Of a stretch of DNA of 64,000 bases, positions 17,631 through 26,567 are shown piece by piece (the stretch's first letter is position 1; each line of letters opens with the position of its first letter). Origin of the DNA: Photobacterium leiognathi. Lineage in GTDB: Bacteria; Pseudomonadota; Gammaproteobacteria; Enterobacterales; Vibrionaceae. The notes under the pieces were generated by a model. It searched no databases. It was not told the origin of the DNA and saw only the letters and a program-made list of their open reading frames with translations. A program made the position numbers and the translations under genes. The DNA is taken from NCBI RefSeq assembly GCF_030685535.1, contig NZ_CP131601.1, forward strand, positions 2,046,001 through 2,110,000. The letters are read 5' to 3'.

Positions 17631-18182
17631 TAATAAAGTCCCATTATGATTATCGCCCAAATGAATAATATTTAGTCCTGTAAATAAAATTCGAGCCGCA
17701 ATATATAAACATTTGACTGTCACAACTGTCAATAGAGAGCATAACTGACTAAAAAACGGATAATTAGTATTCGAGACGTCACTTCACTCATCAAAAAACA
17801 GAATATCCATAACAAAATAAGCCTAATATTTACATCGTATTCTAACTATTCTTTCATCAACATTAGACTATTTGATTATAGATAACGCAAAATTTTGCAC
17901 CACCTTATAAAAAAGACGCTTTTTTCTTTTTATTCATATGGATAACTAATTGGCACAGACAGGATACGTAGAAAACAAGCATGATTTGGGTGAAAATAAC
18001 TATCTTGTTGTCGTAGATACAAGAATAGTCTCCCCAGCAACCGCCTAAGAGTGGCGGTAAAGTAAAGAAAAAGGAGAAATAATACTAAGAAATGTTGAAT
18101 AACATGCTGAGAATAAGAATAGCACAAACGATGCAAGTGCTGTTTTTTTAAACACGAGTGATTAATTAAACAGCACTCTTTA
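17631..18182. other. Intergenic region downstream of a small zinc-ribbon gene
   Basis: About 550 bases. It holds a perfect 10-bp inverted repeat, AGTGCTGTTT at 18136-18145 with AAACAGCACT at 18168-18177, which may end the transcript of the gene at 18183. A smaller ACCGCC/GGCGGT hairpin lies near 18040. No credible gene was found. Confidence 0.45.
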
Positions 18183-18389
18183 TTAAGAAAAATCCAAATG
18201 GATATGAGTACAACCTTTTTTACAAGCGATACCTGGTACATCACTTTGTTCTGGTGTCACTAAAAATAAAGGCTGCCCACATTCAGTACAATTAACTGCT
18301 TTGCCTTGCATGACTTTCTTAATCATCGCTTGCTGATCGCCAAAAGAGCGTTTGGACTGCTTATTCAATTGCGAAAAATCGAGTTTCAT
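18183..18389 (-). CDS. Small zinc-ribbon-like protein
   Basis: A 68-residue protein with CTECG (about residues 34-38) and a second Cys pair ACKKGC (about 55-60), consistent with one zinc site. The N-terminal half KLDFSQLNKQSKRSFGDQQAM is helical and charged. The start is supported by AGGAAGTAGAG upstream. It is downstream of the glutaredoxin gene on the same strand, but a terminator separates them. It resembles short conserved vibrio proteins without known function. Confidence 0.7.
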   Translation of the reverse strand: MKLDFSQLNKQSKRSFGDQQAMIKKVMQGKAVNCTECGQPLFLVTPEQSDVPGIACKKGCTHIHLDFS

Positions 18390-18420
18390 CTCTACTTCCT
18401 TTATATATGGAAGATCGTTA

Positions 18421-18446
18421 AAAACAAAAAGGGCTAGTTAGCCCTT
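18421..18446 (-). terminator. Rho-independent terminator of the glutaredoxin gene
   Basis: AAGGGCT/AGCCCTT (18429-18435 with 18440-18446), a 4-base loop, then TTTTTGTTTT on the minus strand. Confidence 0.85.
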
Positions 18447-18451
18447 CCTGC

Positions 18452-18775
18452 TTATAATTCAAAGTCATCAAATTCTGATGTTTCTACTTGGCGTTCAAGA
18501 AATGCGACTAAGTCGTCATGACCACCAATATATTTGCCATCAAGAATTATTTGAGGAACAGTGCGAACTGTTGTTCCTGTTTTCTGTTCAATAAAATCGA
18601 CCATTACAATTTTCGATAAATTTTGGCCTAATACTAACGTTGTGTACTCAGTACCACGTTCATCCAGTAACGCTTTAGCTTTAACACAGTAAGGACAATT
18701 TGGTTGTGTGATCATAAGATTGTCGTATTGTGCAAGCTGTTCGATAGTAAGGTTTTGTGCTTCTGTCATCGCCAT
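18452..18775 (-). CDS. Glutaredoxin
   Basis: A 107-residue protein with the dithiol active site CPYC (about residues 27-30) in MITQPNCPYCVKAK, the cis-Pro loop RTVPQIILDG and the GGHDDL glutathione-binding turn. This is a complete glutaredoxin fold with a short N-terminal extension and an acidic tail (EFDDFEL). It transfers reducing equivalents from glutathione to proteins such as ribonucleotide reductase. Sequence does not decide which E. coli Grx it replaces. It is monocistronic. Confidence 0.92.
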   Translation of the reverse strand: MAMTEAQNLTIEQLAQYDNLMITQPNCPYCVKAKALLDERGTEYTTLVLGQNLSKIVMVDFIEQKTGTTVRTVPQIILDGKYIGGHDDLVAFLERQVETSEFDDFEL

Positions 18776-19400
18776 GCCATTTCAATCATTAATGTAAGTC
18801 CGCCAAGATAATTGAAAGTGTGCCGATAGTAAAATATCTCTCTTCACAGTGTTTAGAATATAAACAGTGTGTCTATTTGTTTGCATTGTTCACTTTTCAT
18901 TCTTAACTTCAGTTAAAAATAACAATGGTAAATATAAAAAACAAACACCAAAAAGTTAACCATATGTTTTAATTGGACTAAATTTAGTATAGAGCAGTGA
19001 AATTATTTATTACTAACTTAACAAATTTTAACCTTTCACATATTGAAAATTAGTCAAAAATAGCTGATATTGATTCTCGTACTATTGTTATTCGTTCCTT
19101 AATATCTATACCCAAGTAACTTCAAGATTCAACCTGTTGTCACAGCGCCACATTAAATCAAAGCACGCTGTGTAATAGTCAGCTATTACTACGTTGATAA
19201 AGCATAATCGAAATTGTCATGTACTTTCTCGTAAGCAAACTGAGTCATTATCGCTGAACCTAAGACCTTGAGGCTATTTGGGTATACATGTAAAAACGCT
19301 AATAGTTTCTAAAAAGCATCAGAACCAAGATAAACAACAATAAATTGCTTTTATTACACGGAAATTTGCTGCTCTGTTATACAGAGTAAAGGAGAACGTT
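18776..19400. other. Long intergenic region containing a repeat element
   Basis: About 625 bases between divergent genes. Apart from the TATACCCAAG-ended element at 19107-19286 it is plain AT-rich sequence with no visible gene. Confidence 0.5.
19107..19286. repeat. MITE-like element, short divergent copy
   Basis: About 180 bases bounded by terminal inverted repeats. TATACCCAAGTAACTTCAAG at the left matches the complement of the right end at about 16 of 20 positions. The ends match the two 268-base elements at 29200 and 39185, but the interior is different. A possible TA target duplication lies at both ends. There is no coding capacity. Confidence 0.7.
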
Positions 19401-20015
19401 GTGGCTATAATAACTGCTTCACCACTAACCTATAATAAAGGTGAACTAACACAGTTACTTGATATTGCACGTAATGCAATTCAAGATCATTTTTCAGATC
19501 ACTCTATTGATGCACCAAGGCTTGAGCATTACACACGAAAAATGCAGCAACCCGGTGCATGCTTTGTCACACTAGAAGTAAACAACGAATTACAAGGATC
19601 AATGGGAACCCCTTTCCCATCACGCCCATTGGTCATTGAAGTACACAACAAAGCGATTGCTAGTGCTTATGAAGATCGTCGTTTCATGCCGCTTTCAGAA
19701 GAGCAACTTGATGACTTAACCATTGAAGTTGAAGTACTTTCGCCACTAGAGCCCCTTGAGATTGACTCACACCAAGCGTTAGTTGAATACCTAAGACACC
19801 ATCGCGTTGGCGTGATGCTAACAGATCGTCAAACGCAAGCTATCATTCTGCCTAGCCGCTGGAAAAAAGGGGTTACGCCGGAGCAGTTTGTTCAGCAATT
19901 AAAGCAAAAAGCAGGCTGGGCACCACATTATTGGTCGCCAACAATGGTTGTTAAAACATTTACAACTAGCTCACTCAAAGAAAAGTACGCAAAAATCCGC
20001 AGTAAATATTTCTGA
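19401..20015 (+). CDS. AMMECR1-domain protein
   Basis: A 204-residue single-domain protein starting at a GTG with AAAGGAG six bases upstream. The family core is recognisable in GACFVTLEVNNELQGSMG, EDRRFMPLSEEQLDDLTIEVEVLSPLEPL and the C-terminal WKKGVTPEQFVQQLKQKAGW. The normally conserved LRGCIG loop reads LQGSMG, so its Cys is lost. AMMECR1 homologues are one part of the AmmeMemoRadiSam set, but no Memo or radical SAM gene is in the window. The function is unknown. Confidence 0.85.
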   Translation: MAIITASPLTYNKGELTQLLDIARNAIQDHFSDHSIDAPRLEHYTRKMQQPGACFVTLEVNNELQGSMGTPFPSRPLVIEVHNKAIASAYEDRRFMPLSEEQLDDLTIEVEVLSPLEPLEIDSHQALVEYLRHHRVGVMLTDRQTQAIILPSRWKKGVTPEQFVQQLKQKAGWAPHYWSPTMVVKTFTTSSLKEKYAKIRSKYF

Positions 20016-20138
20016 TCCTCGAAGCAAACAGCAGTAACTACTGTTGTTTGCTTATTCAGAACTTTTCAGTATTCTCTTTATAAAATTTAGCTCATAATGT
20101 TCACTAAATACTCATTTCTTTATATAGGTGAATAACTT

Positions 20139-20591
20139 ATGGTCGCATTTTTACGCACATTTTTACTAAGTACATTAGTCATACTGACGCTAAATGGATG
20201 TAACAGTACACCTAAAGTAGAGAAAGATGGCTGGGTAAAAATCGCAACTAAAACTGCTAATTTTAAAAGTGAAGAAGACGTTGTAGATATCAATAACTAT
20301 TTTTCTAAGCAGAAATACGACGCGCTTAAACTTACTTGTACCCAAGGTACGGTGAATATTAAAGATATCAACGTCAGTTATGCAGACGGCAAAACCCAAA
20401 ATTTACAAACACTGGGAGTATTAACTGCTGACAGCTCAACACGTCCGCTCGTGTTAAATACTAAAGAGCAGACGATTAATAAGATCACGCTAAGCTATAA
20501 GAGCCTAGGTAATCTTGCATTGAACGCTGCTGGTGTGACAAAGAAAGCGAAAATTGAAATTTGGGCGCGTAAGCCTAAAGAAACAAACTAA
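20139..20591 (+). CDS. Lipoprotein of unknown function
   Basis: A 150-residue protein with a signal peptide and lipobox (LTLNGC, Cys at about residue 21), then a beta-rich domain: KLTCTQGTVNIKDINVSYADGKTQNLQ and INKITLSYKSLG. This pattern resembles DUF2541-type proteins (E. coli YaaI), but I hold that only as a suggestion. It follows the AMMECR1 gene by about 120 bases and has its own ATG with AGGTGAAT upstream. A strong bidirectional terminator follows. Confidence 0.72.
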   Translation: MVAFLRTFLLSTLVILTLNGCNSTPKVEKDGWVKIATKTANFKSEEDVVDINNYFSKQKYDALKLTCTQGTVNIKDINVSYADGKTQNLQTLGVLTADSSTRPLVLNTKEQTINKITLSYKSLGNLALNAAGVTKKAKIEIWARKPKETN

Positions 20592-20603
20592 TTATTCACG
20601 CCC

Positions 20604-20642
20604 AAAAAAGGTGAAGTCGATATCTCGTACTTCACCTTTTTT
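20604..20642. terminator. Bidirectional terminator
   Basis: A 14-bp perfect stem (20604-20617 with 20629-20642) around an 11-base loop, between convergent genes. Confidence 0.92.
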
Positions 20643-20661
20643 GTTTTCTAGCGTTAACGGC

Positions 20662-21747
20662 TTATTTAGCAATCAACCCATACGGAATGCGTTTAAACAT
20701 ATCAGGCTGACGATTAACCGTTGGACCTATATTCGTCCCTTTCCAATCAAGTAGCATGATGGCAAGTACATTTCGATGTTCACCAGATGCTAAATCAAAA
20801 TCCCCAGTTACAGATGGGATCATCCCATGTTTGTCATTGATTGCATGTTGGATCGCATAACGCGTTTTTCCGACAACGGGATCATTATCAAGGCCTGCTA
20901 ATAAGAAATTAACACCGACTTCGGCAATGATATCTTCTTTAGTATTTTTGATGATGTTATCGATATTTTTTCGGTAGTAATCAAAGATCCATTGAAAATC
21001 TTTCTCTTGAATTGGTAGCTGATAATACTGCGATGCCGCAAAAATTATATGGGTTAATATATAAATTTTATTGCCGTATTGCTGCTCCGATAACTTACTG
21101 TCTTTACTGTCAGGGTAAGTTTCACGAAAGGCAACAACGAACTCATTCACCACATCTTGTTCACCCAGTTGACGTAACCAGTAAACTTGATTGGCTAATT
21201 GTGCTCCCCATGCACGGATCATTTCAGGATCTGTTGCGTATTTTTTGAAATCATAGCAACGGATCACTTCTCTTAACTTGGCATCATCACGGTGTTTTAA
21301 ACCATATTCATTCGCACGCGCCATTGAACCTAGCAACCCTACTCCTAAATACATATATTCAGGCATCGCTTTTGTTGCGGCTAATCGACGCTGACTGCGT
21401 TCTTTAGGTGAATTTTCATAGCTTTTTAATCGGTTTAAACCATATTGAGTGATCTGCTCTGGTGTGGTGAGTTCCGCTGAAAACTTATTAAGATTACTAG
21501 CGACACGTGCCATATCCTGCCAAATAGCCGCTGTGTATTTCGGATCTAACGATTGACGGTACATTCTTAAACCATAATGTCCCGCTGTAAACGCTGGTAA
21601 CGTATATAACTGAGGTTCAAAAGTTTGGCGAATTTGCTCAGCGCTTTGTTGATATGGGATCGAAAGCTGCAAGCTATGAGCAGCAAACGACCAACAAAAT
21701 AAAAGAGTTAATACCCAATAACGAAAAGATAGCAAACGCATAATCAC
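20662..21747 (-). CDS. DUF3541-like exported protein
   Basis: A 361-residue protein with a signal peptide (LLSFRYWVLTLLFCWSFAAHS) and an almost fully helical mature part with repeated helix pairs, such as YGNKIYILTHIIFAASQYY and EVGVNFLLAGLDNDPVV. The layout suggests an alpha/alpha-toroid. I recall it as close to the DUF3541 family of vibrios, with moderate certainty. The C-terminal segment SGEHRNVLAIMLLDWKG is likely conserved. No catalytic motif is recognised. The periplasmic role is unknown, and it is monocistronic. Confidence 0.72.
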   Translation of the reverse strand: MIMRLLSFRYWVLTLLFCWSFAAHSLQLSIPYQQSAEQIRQTFEPQLYTLPAFTAGHYGLRMYRQSLDPKYTAAIWQDMARVASNLNKFSAELTTPEQITQYGLNRLKSYENSPKERSQRRLAATKAMPEYMYLGVGLLGSMARANEYGLKHRDDAKLREVIRCYDFKKYATDPEMIRAWGAQLANQVYWLRQLGEQDVVNEFVVAFRETYPDSKDSKLSEQQYGNKIYILTHIIFAASQYYQLPIQEKDFQWIFDYYRKNIDNIIKNTKEDIIAEVGVNFLLAGLDNDPVVGKTRYAIQHAINDKHGMIPSVTGDFDLASGEHRNVLAIMLLDWKGTNIGPTVNRQPDMFKRIPYGLIAK

Positions 21748-21865
21748 TCAATAGTTAAAGCAATAACGAGCGTTCAGATTAGCATCTTATGACTTGTAGG
21801 TTATTAACTTTTCATCAATTACCATTCATATGAATCATAATTGTTAACATGGTCACAGACACAAG

Positions 21866-23023
21866 TTACTGAGCAATAATGATATCAACCCACACCATTC
21901 GGTGATCTGAGCCCGCAGTTGGCTTTTCTTTCCCTTTACAATCTAGAATTAAGTGACATAGAGGATCGTGTTTATCAGGCCAGAAAACACCACTATTACT
22001 TACGGCTAAATGTGTCGACGGTAATACATAATCAAGACGTAGCCCAGCCAGATGTGTCCACTCGTTTTTACGACCTTTGCGCTTTTGCCAAGGATAGTAA
22101 TGCTGTCCACCTTCACTTTTCGGTGTATTTACTCCACAACTAACAGCACGATTGATCTTATGGTGTTTGAGTAAACGCTGAATTGCAGATTTGATGCCAT
22201 CGCCATCAACCATATCAGCATTAAGATCCCCCATCACAATAAAAGCATCCTCAGGCTCTAAACCACCAGCTTGCTTTTCATCATCAATAAGATACGGCGC
22301 ATTCTCAATGATATCGATTAACAGTTGGATTTCATCATGATTACGTTTGACGTTACGGCGTTCATTTCCATCAAATACTGGTGGTGTTGGGTGACAACAC
22401 AGTAAATTAATTTCTTTACCATCAACTAAAACAGGCACGACAACATGATTTTTTGATGATAAACGAAGGACTTCTTGTGCCGCTTCTGAATAATAATCTT
22501 TAGGTAACAATGCATTAGGCATCGCTTTCCAAAGTAACGTCTGCCAAGTGCGAATTTTATCTTCATTTAATGGGTATTTAGATAAAATCACAAAGCTGAA
22601 ATGACCATGAAATTCACCGAAACCCAAACCATCTTCAGGTAATGTGCACATACCATCACCATTTAGATCAACTGGACTCAGTAATCCGGTATTTGAAGGC
22701 GGGCAATAACGATACGGATAACTAATTGCGTTCTGCTGATATTGCGATTGTGCTAAATAATGTTGGCAAAAGTTATTAAGGCTTCCATCATCACCACCTT
22801 GCCCTAAATGATCAAATTCGCACAAGAGTAAAACATCAGCATTCACGTGTTGAATGATCGCAGCTAACCGCTGAAACCTTTTATTATCAGCCTTTGCCGT
22901 CTGATGCAGGATACGTCCCGATTCAGGCTCTGACATCGAAACATTGAACATAGCAACACGTATGGATTTATCCGTATCTAGAAAAGGCGCTTTACACTCA
23001 GCCACTCGATTTCTCATCATCAA
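21866..23023 (-). CDS. Endonuclease/exonuclease/phosphatase (EEP) family protein
   Basis: A 385-residue protein. The EEP motifs are visible: RVAMFNVS near the N-terminus, LLLCEFDHLG with the metal-binding Glu, GDLNAD (about residues 268-273) and a terminal SDHRMVWVDI with the catalytic Asp-His. An insert contains DLNGDGMCTLPEDG, which reads like a calcium-binding loop. No signal peptide is obvious. The substrate could be nucleic acid, a phosphodiester or a phospholipid; EEP membership alone does not decide. It is transcribed with, or just downstream of, the small exonuclease gene at 23108. Confidence 0.85.
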   Translation of the reverse strand: MMMRNRVAECKAPFLDTDKSIRVAMFNVSMSEPESGRILHQTAKADNKRFQRLAAIIQHVNADVLLLCEFDHLGQGGDDGSLNNFCQHYLAQSQYQQNAISYPYRYCPPSNTGLLSPVDLNGDGMCTLPEDGLGFGEFHGHFSFVILSKYPLNEDKIRTWQTLLWKAMPNALLPKDYYSEAAQEVLRLSSKNHVVVPVLVDGKEINLLCCHPTPPVFDGNERRNVKRNHDEIQLLIDIIENAPYLIDDEKQAGGLEPEDAFIVMGDLNADMVDGDGIKSAIQRLLKHHKINRAVSCGVNTPKSEGGQHYYPWQKRKGRKNEWTHLAGLRLDYVLPSTHLAVSNSGVFWPDKHDPLCHLILDCKGKEKPTAGSDHRMVWVDIIIAQ

Positions 23024-23107
23024 TAATTAAAGTGGCATTGTAATCATCCCGTTCCAGTTAGCAAACGCAAACCTCGAAACTTAATTTTTCTAAATATAAA
23101 GAATGAA

Positions 23108-23599
23108 TTAGGATGATTTAACGAGAGTATCAATCACTAAACGTATTTGCTTGGCATCATAACCCGCCTGATGTTTCATCTCGCATAAGCTATCCAATGC
23201 CAACTTAAAATGCCCACGCTCTAAACCATTTTTATTTTTAAGCCAATGGCTCACTTCGGTTAACACAAATGAAGGCCGCATGTGTGCTGCATGGTAAAGT
23301 CGACCTAACCAAAATAAATCCCACTCACTATCACAAAGAACTAATTCATATTGTCCCAACACTGTATTTAAGTGCTGACAGACATCCACCACTTGCATCC
23401 CCTCTTGTTCAAGAGTTTGACGAGTTAGTTTATGAATATCTAATTGCGCTTGTTGATCCCAGTGAGTCCAATTATCAGAAGTTGATAATGGATTAATCAA
23501 CATACTATTACTTGTACCATCAGGCAGTGAATACCCCACTTCAATAGGATAAGAATGCTCTGATAAACCTGATGCTTCAAAATCAACAATAGCCCACAT
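23108..23599 (-). CDS. Small DEDDh exonuclease-like protein
   Basis: A 163-residue compact RNase H-fold protein. It begins MWAIVDFEASGL (ExoI D and E), has CDSEWDLFWLGRL (ExoII Asp region) and ends with HQAGYDAKQIRLV, which matches the H-x4-D ExoIII motif. So the DEDDh residues appear present although the protein is shorter than DnaQ. An oligoribonuclease-like or 3'-end trimming function is possible. It lies upstream of the EEP gene on the same strand after an 84-base gap. Confidence 0.78.
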   Translation of the reverse strand: MWAIVDFEASGLSEHSYPIEVGYSLPDGTSNSMLINPLSTSDNWTHWDQQAQLDIHKLTRQTLEQEGMQVVDVCQHLNTVLGQYELVLCDSEWDLFWLGRLYHAAHMRPSFVLTEVSHWLKNKNGLERGHFKLALDSLCEMKHQAGYDAKQIRLVIDTLVKSS

Positions 23600-23892
23600 T
23601 ACACACTCCCTGTCTATATTATCTTGCTGTTAATCATTAACCTCCGTGAAATGACAACAGCGATGGAATAAACTAACTAGTGACGAACTAATCACTTTTT
23701 AACTTTAGACCGTGGTTCTTAATGCAACAAAATTTCCCTGCAAATGATTACATTTAAGACAAGCAACACATAAATAATAAGAGGCAATACAAGGCTTACT
23801 TACCTTTTATCACATCGTAATCACTTGAATTCTGCCTTTCCCTTTTTATTAACGGTATAATTGCTAACATTATTTTCCAACGGCGATTCGCT

Positions 23893-24426
23893 ATGATTAC
23901 TTCTCCTACTCCTTTGATTGGTTTTGCTGGCTTTAGTGGTTCAGGTAAAACTACCCTGCTTGAAAAAGTGATCCCATTATTAAGACAAAACGGCGTTCGC
24001 CTTGGTTTGATTAAACACAGTCACCATGATATTGAACCTGATGTTCCAGGAAAAGACAGCTACCGTTTACGTCATGCAGGTTGTGGGCAAACATTATTAG
24101 CGACCAAATCACGCCACATGTTGTATTTCGAGTACCCAGAAGAAGAGCGAAAAGATCCTGAGCTCAATGAATGTTTAGCACAGCTCGATCACAGCAAATT
24201 GGATTTAGTATTAATTGAAGGTTTTCGTGAACAACCTTTTCCAAAAATCGAAATTCACCGTCCGTCTTACAATAAACCTCTGCTATACCCAAATGATCCT
24301 TACATCATGGCATTTGCAACCGATGAGGAAACACAATCATGCCCGTTGCCTCTGCTTGATATCAATGATCCGCAAGCTATTGTACAATTTGTTCTACATT
24401 GGTTAAGGGAACAACGTGAGTCATAG
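23893..24426 (+). CDS. mobB: Molybdopterin-guanine dinucleotide biosynthesis adaptor MobB
   Basis: A 177-residue P-loop GTPase. It has a Walker A motif GFSGSGKT (residues 13-20), then IKHSHHDIEPDVPGKDSYR, RHAGC and DLVLIEGFREQPFPKIE, all diagnostic of MobB. It assists MobA in attaching GMP to molybdopterin for DMSO-reductase-family enzymes. The TorA in this window is such an enzyme, so the functional link is good although mobA is not here. It overlaps the following Nudix gene by 11 bases. Confidence 0.94.
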   Translation: MITSPTPLIGFAGFSGSGKTTLLEKVIPLLRQNGVRLGLIKHSHHDIEPDVPGKDSYRLRHAGCGQTLLATKSRHMLYFEYPEEERKDPELNECLAQLDHSKLDLVLIEGFREQPFPKIEIHRPSYNKPLLYPNDPYIMAFATDEETQSCPLPLLDINDPQAIVQFVLHWLREQRES

Positions 24427-24925
24427 TCAGCCTTGTTTTTGTCCTCAATGCGGGCAAAAAACACTTTCGCAATACAGTGCAAAACAATTTGTCTGTATGC
24501 ATTGTCAATTTACTTATTTTCATAATCCGGCAGCAGCTGTGATGGTTGCCATTACTGTGAAAGATGAGTTACTGATTGCGATTAGAGGAAGAGAACCAGG
24601 GCTAGGTGGCTGGGATTTACCCGGTGGTTTTGTTGATCCTGATGAGTCATTAGAACAAGCAGCAATAAGAGAAATACAAGAAGAGCTGGGGTTAACAATT
24701 GATACGCTTCACTATCAAGGTTCTTTTAGTAACACGTATTGCTATAAAAATGTGGAATACAAAACCTGTGATACTTTCTTTATTTGCCAATTACCAACCA
24801 AGCCAACGCTTATCGCACAAGATGATGTTGCAGAGGTTATGTGGGTAAATAAACGAAACATTGAGCTTGAGCGTTTTGCTTTTCCATCAACACGGCAAGC
24901 GGTTTTCCAATGGCTGCAGCAATAG
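24416..24925 (+). CDS. Nudix hydrolase with N-terminal zinc ribbon
   Basis: A 169-residue protein from a GTG start inside the end of mobB. The zinc ribbon CPQCG and CMHC (about residues 9-30) precedes the Nudix domain, whose box GGFVDPDESLEQAAIREIQEELGL is complete. This NudC-like arrangement without the rest of NudC is common in gammaproteobacteria. The substrate is not predictable from sequence. The 11-base overlap implies translational coupling to mobB, but no metabolic link is obvious. Confidence 0.88.
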   Translation: MSHSQPCFCPQCGQKTLSQYSAKQFVCMHCQFTYFHNPAAAVMVAITVKDELLIAIRGREPGLGGWDLPGGFVDPDESLEQAAIREIQEELGLTIDTLHYQGSFSNTYCYKNVEYKTCDTFFICQLPTKPTLIAQDDVAEVMWVNKRNIELERFAFPSTRQAVFQWLQQ

Positions 24926-24936
24926 AATAGACATAA

Positions 24937-24998
24937 AAAATCTCAGCTCATGTTTATATACTTTCAACTAAAACGAGTTGAATCATGGCTGAGATTTT
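24937..24998. terminator. Long nested hairpin between convergent genes
   Basis: The outer arms 24937-24952 and 24984-24998 pair over about 15 bp with one wobble. Inside is a second stem, TTCAACT/AGTTGAA, with loop AAAACG. A/T tracts on both sides fit a bidirectional terminator, but the nested form is unusual. Confidence 0.65.
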
Positions 24999-25017
24999 AT
25001 ATCAATTGTTTTTGCGA

Positions 25018-26229
25018 TTATTTAGCTTTAATTAATGGCACTTGAGAGTAGATCATCACACCAAATTGGCCATTTACTCGGTATGATAATGCAAGTTTGC
25101 CAGCAAAATAGGTAAATTGACTGACGCCACCTAACTGCTCTAAATACCGTTGCTGTTGTTCTGCCGCTAATGGATTAGCACATTGCTTTTCAGTCACTGA
25201 TATATGGTTTTCGAGAACATCAATAAAGCCCGGTTGTACTTTTGATTTCACCGTCACAGTGTATTGATTACACGCAATATTCCCCATAAAGCGGCCATTT
25301 ACATAGCGAAGGCTTATATCACTATCAGCACTCACAGGATCGCCATAACGCCAACTTTCTAATTGCCATTGAGTATTTGATAAAATATCAGGCGTTAAAC
25401 GAACCACTTTATTTAATCGTGGCTCTTCTATTAGTTCATTCTGCTTATTCAAATGCCAAATATGGCGTACAACGTCACCAGGACAACAAGCAGGATCGTT
25501 CTTGCCCGGTTGAATGACATCAAGAATAATCTTCTTATTAACGATTTTAAGATCTTTGACTCGGAAACGATCACCAACAAACGCAGTAGCAATATTATTC
25601 AAATGACCACTTTGCTTATCGACCACCGCTAAATACAGAAATTGCCCTGTACCACCCGGTGAATAATTAAGTAGCACTACAGCCATCTTATGATTATTAG
25701 GTTTTAAAGGACCTACTGCTTTTATATCATCCAATAAAATAACCTGAGGCATTACCGTACCGCCGGGTTGATACGGCTCACCAGCCCACAAACCATGCTG
25801 TAGTTTTATTGCAGTACCAATATCTTCAATACCTTTAAAACGCGCTTCTTTTAAATCACTAAAACTGTATGTTGCTAATGGTGGCAAGACGGTTGCATTA
25901 ATTTCTTTGAAACTTTGCAAACGAGAACGGTAACTATCCACTAAACAACGCTGAGGATCTGAGTGCTTCAAACACAGATGACGTGTTGCTAACCAATTCT
26001 TCTGTGTTTCTTTCATGACATCAGCTTCACTCACCATAGATTGAGTAAGTGCTTGTTGATAAACCCCTGACAGTTGCTTATTAAGCACAACCAATTCAGC
26101 ATCATGACAAATAAGCTTATCAAGTTCCGATGAGGGTGAATGACAATCTGATGCATCTAAGCTTGCTGCCATTAGCGCAGGGCTAAACATAGCGACAACT
26201 CCAGCTAATAAGGGCACCAAACGTTTCAT
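25018..26229 (-). CDS. Exported LprI-like plus META-domain protein
   Basis: A 403-residue protein with a signal peptide (LVPLLAGVVAMFSPALMAA). Residues about 28-110 form an LprI/DUF1311-type domain: C-x5-SELDKLICHDAELVVLNKQL, then W-x3-R-x2-C and CLVDSYRSRL. This fold includes lysozyme inhibitors. The C-terminal third, from SNTQWQLESWR through GNIACNQYTV to KQCANP, matches the META/HslJ domain. The middle part is beta-rich and unassigned. It is likely periplasmic, possibly protective against lysozyme or oxidative envelope stress, which is inference. Its own promoter region lies upstream. Confidence 0.8.
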   Translation of the reverse strand: MKRLVPLLAGVVAMFSPALMAASLDASDCHSPSSELDKLICHDAELVVLNKQLSGVYQQALTQSMVSEADVMKETQKNWLATRHLCLKHSDPQRCLVDSYRSRLQSFKEINATVLPPLATYSFSDLKEARFKGIEDIGTAIKLQHGLWAGEPYQPGGTVMPQVILLDDIKAVGPLKPNNHKMAVVLLNYSPGGTGQFLYLAVVDKQSGHLNNIATAFVGDRFRVKDLKIVNKKIILDVIQPGKNDPACCPGDVVRHIWHLNKQNELIEEPRLNKVVRLTPDILSNTQWQLESWRYGDPVSADSDISLRYVNGRFMGNIACNQYTVTVKSKVQPGFIDVLENHISVTEKQCANPLAAEQQQRYLEQLGGVSQFTYFAGKLALSYRVNGQFGVMIYSQVPLIKAK

Positions 26230-26567
26230 ACTACTTCCTCTATATTATTTCTTTACCACGATAAAAATATGGCTTATTGATATTTTTCGACACAGTGCTT
26301 AACAATAAGTTCCTTTAAAACAAATCTCTTAGGCATAGTACTGACTTGTCACATTTTGTAGCAAAAGAAAAAACACGGCGTAAATATGCATGCTGTTGTG
26401 GGGCTTATCTAGCAATCCTCTTCTACGCTATGTCCAAATAATTTCAAAAAGCTTAGCAATATATTGACCGAGTTTACGATTTACTTACGCACCATCAATT
26501 GTATAACAAATAAATTTCGCTAGAATGTCGCCTCGTTTGCTCGTACAGCAGATCCAACAGGTTTTTT
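26230..26567. promoter_or_regulatory. Divergent promoter region, with a candidate ynjE promoter
   Basis: About 340 bases between divergent genes. TTGTAT at 26499-26504, a 16-base spacer and TAGAAT at 26521-26526 make a plausible sigma-70 promoter, 41 bases before the ynjE start. Nothing else stands out. Confidence 0.5.

Noticed and set aside
17930..18244. Minus-strand frame of 104 codons after the zinc-ribbon gene.
   Set aside because: It overlaps the better-supported small gene at 18183-18389 in another frame, has no ribosome-binding site, and is of odd composition.
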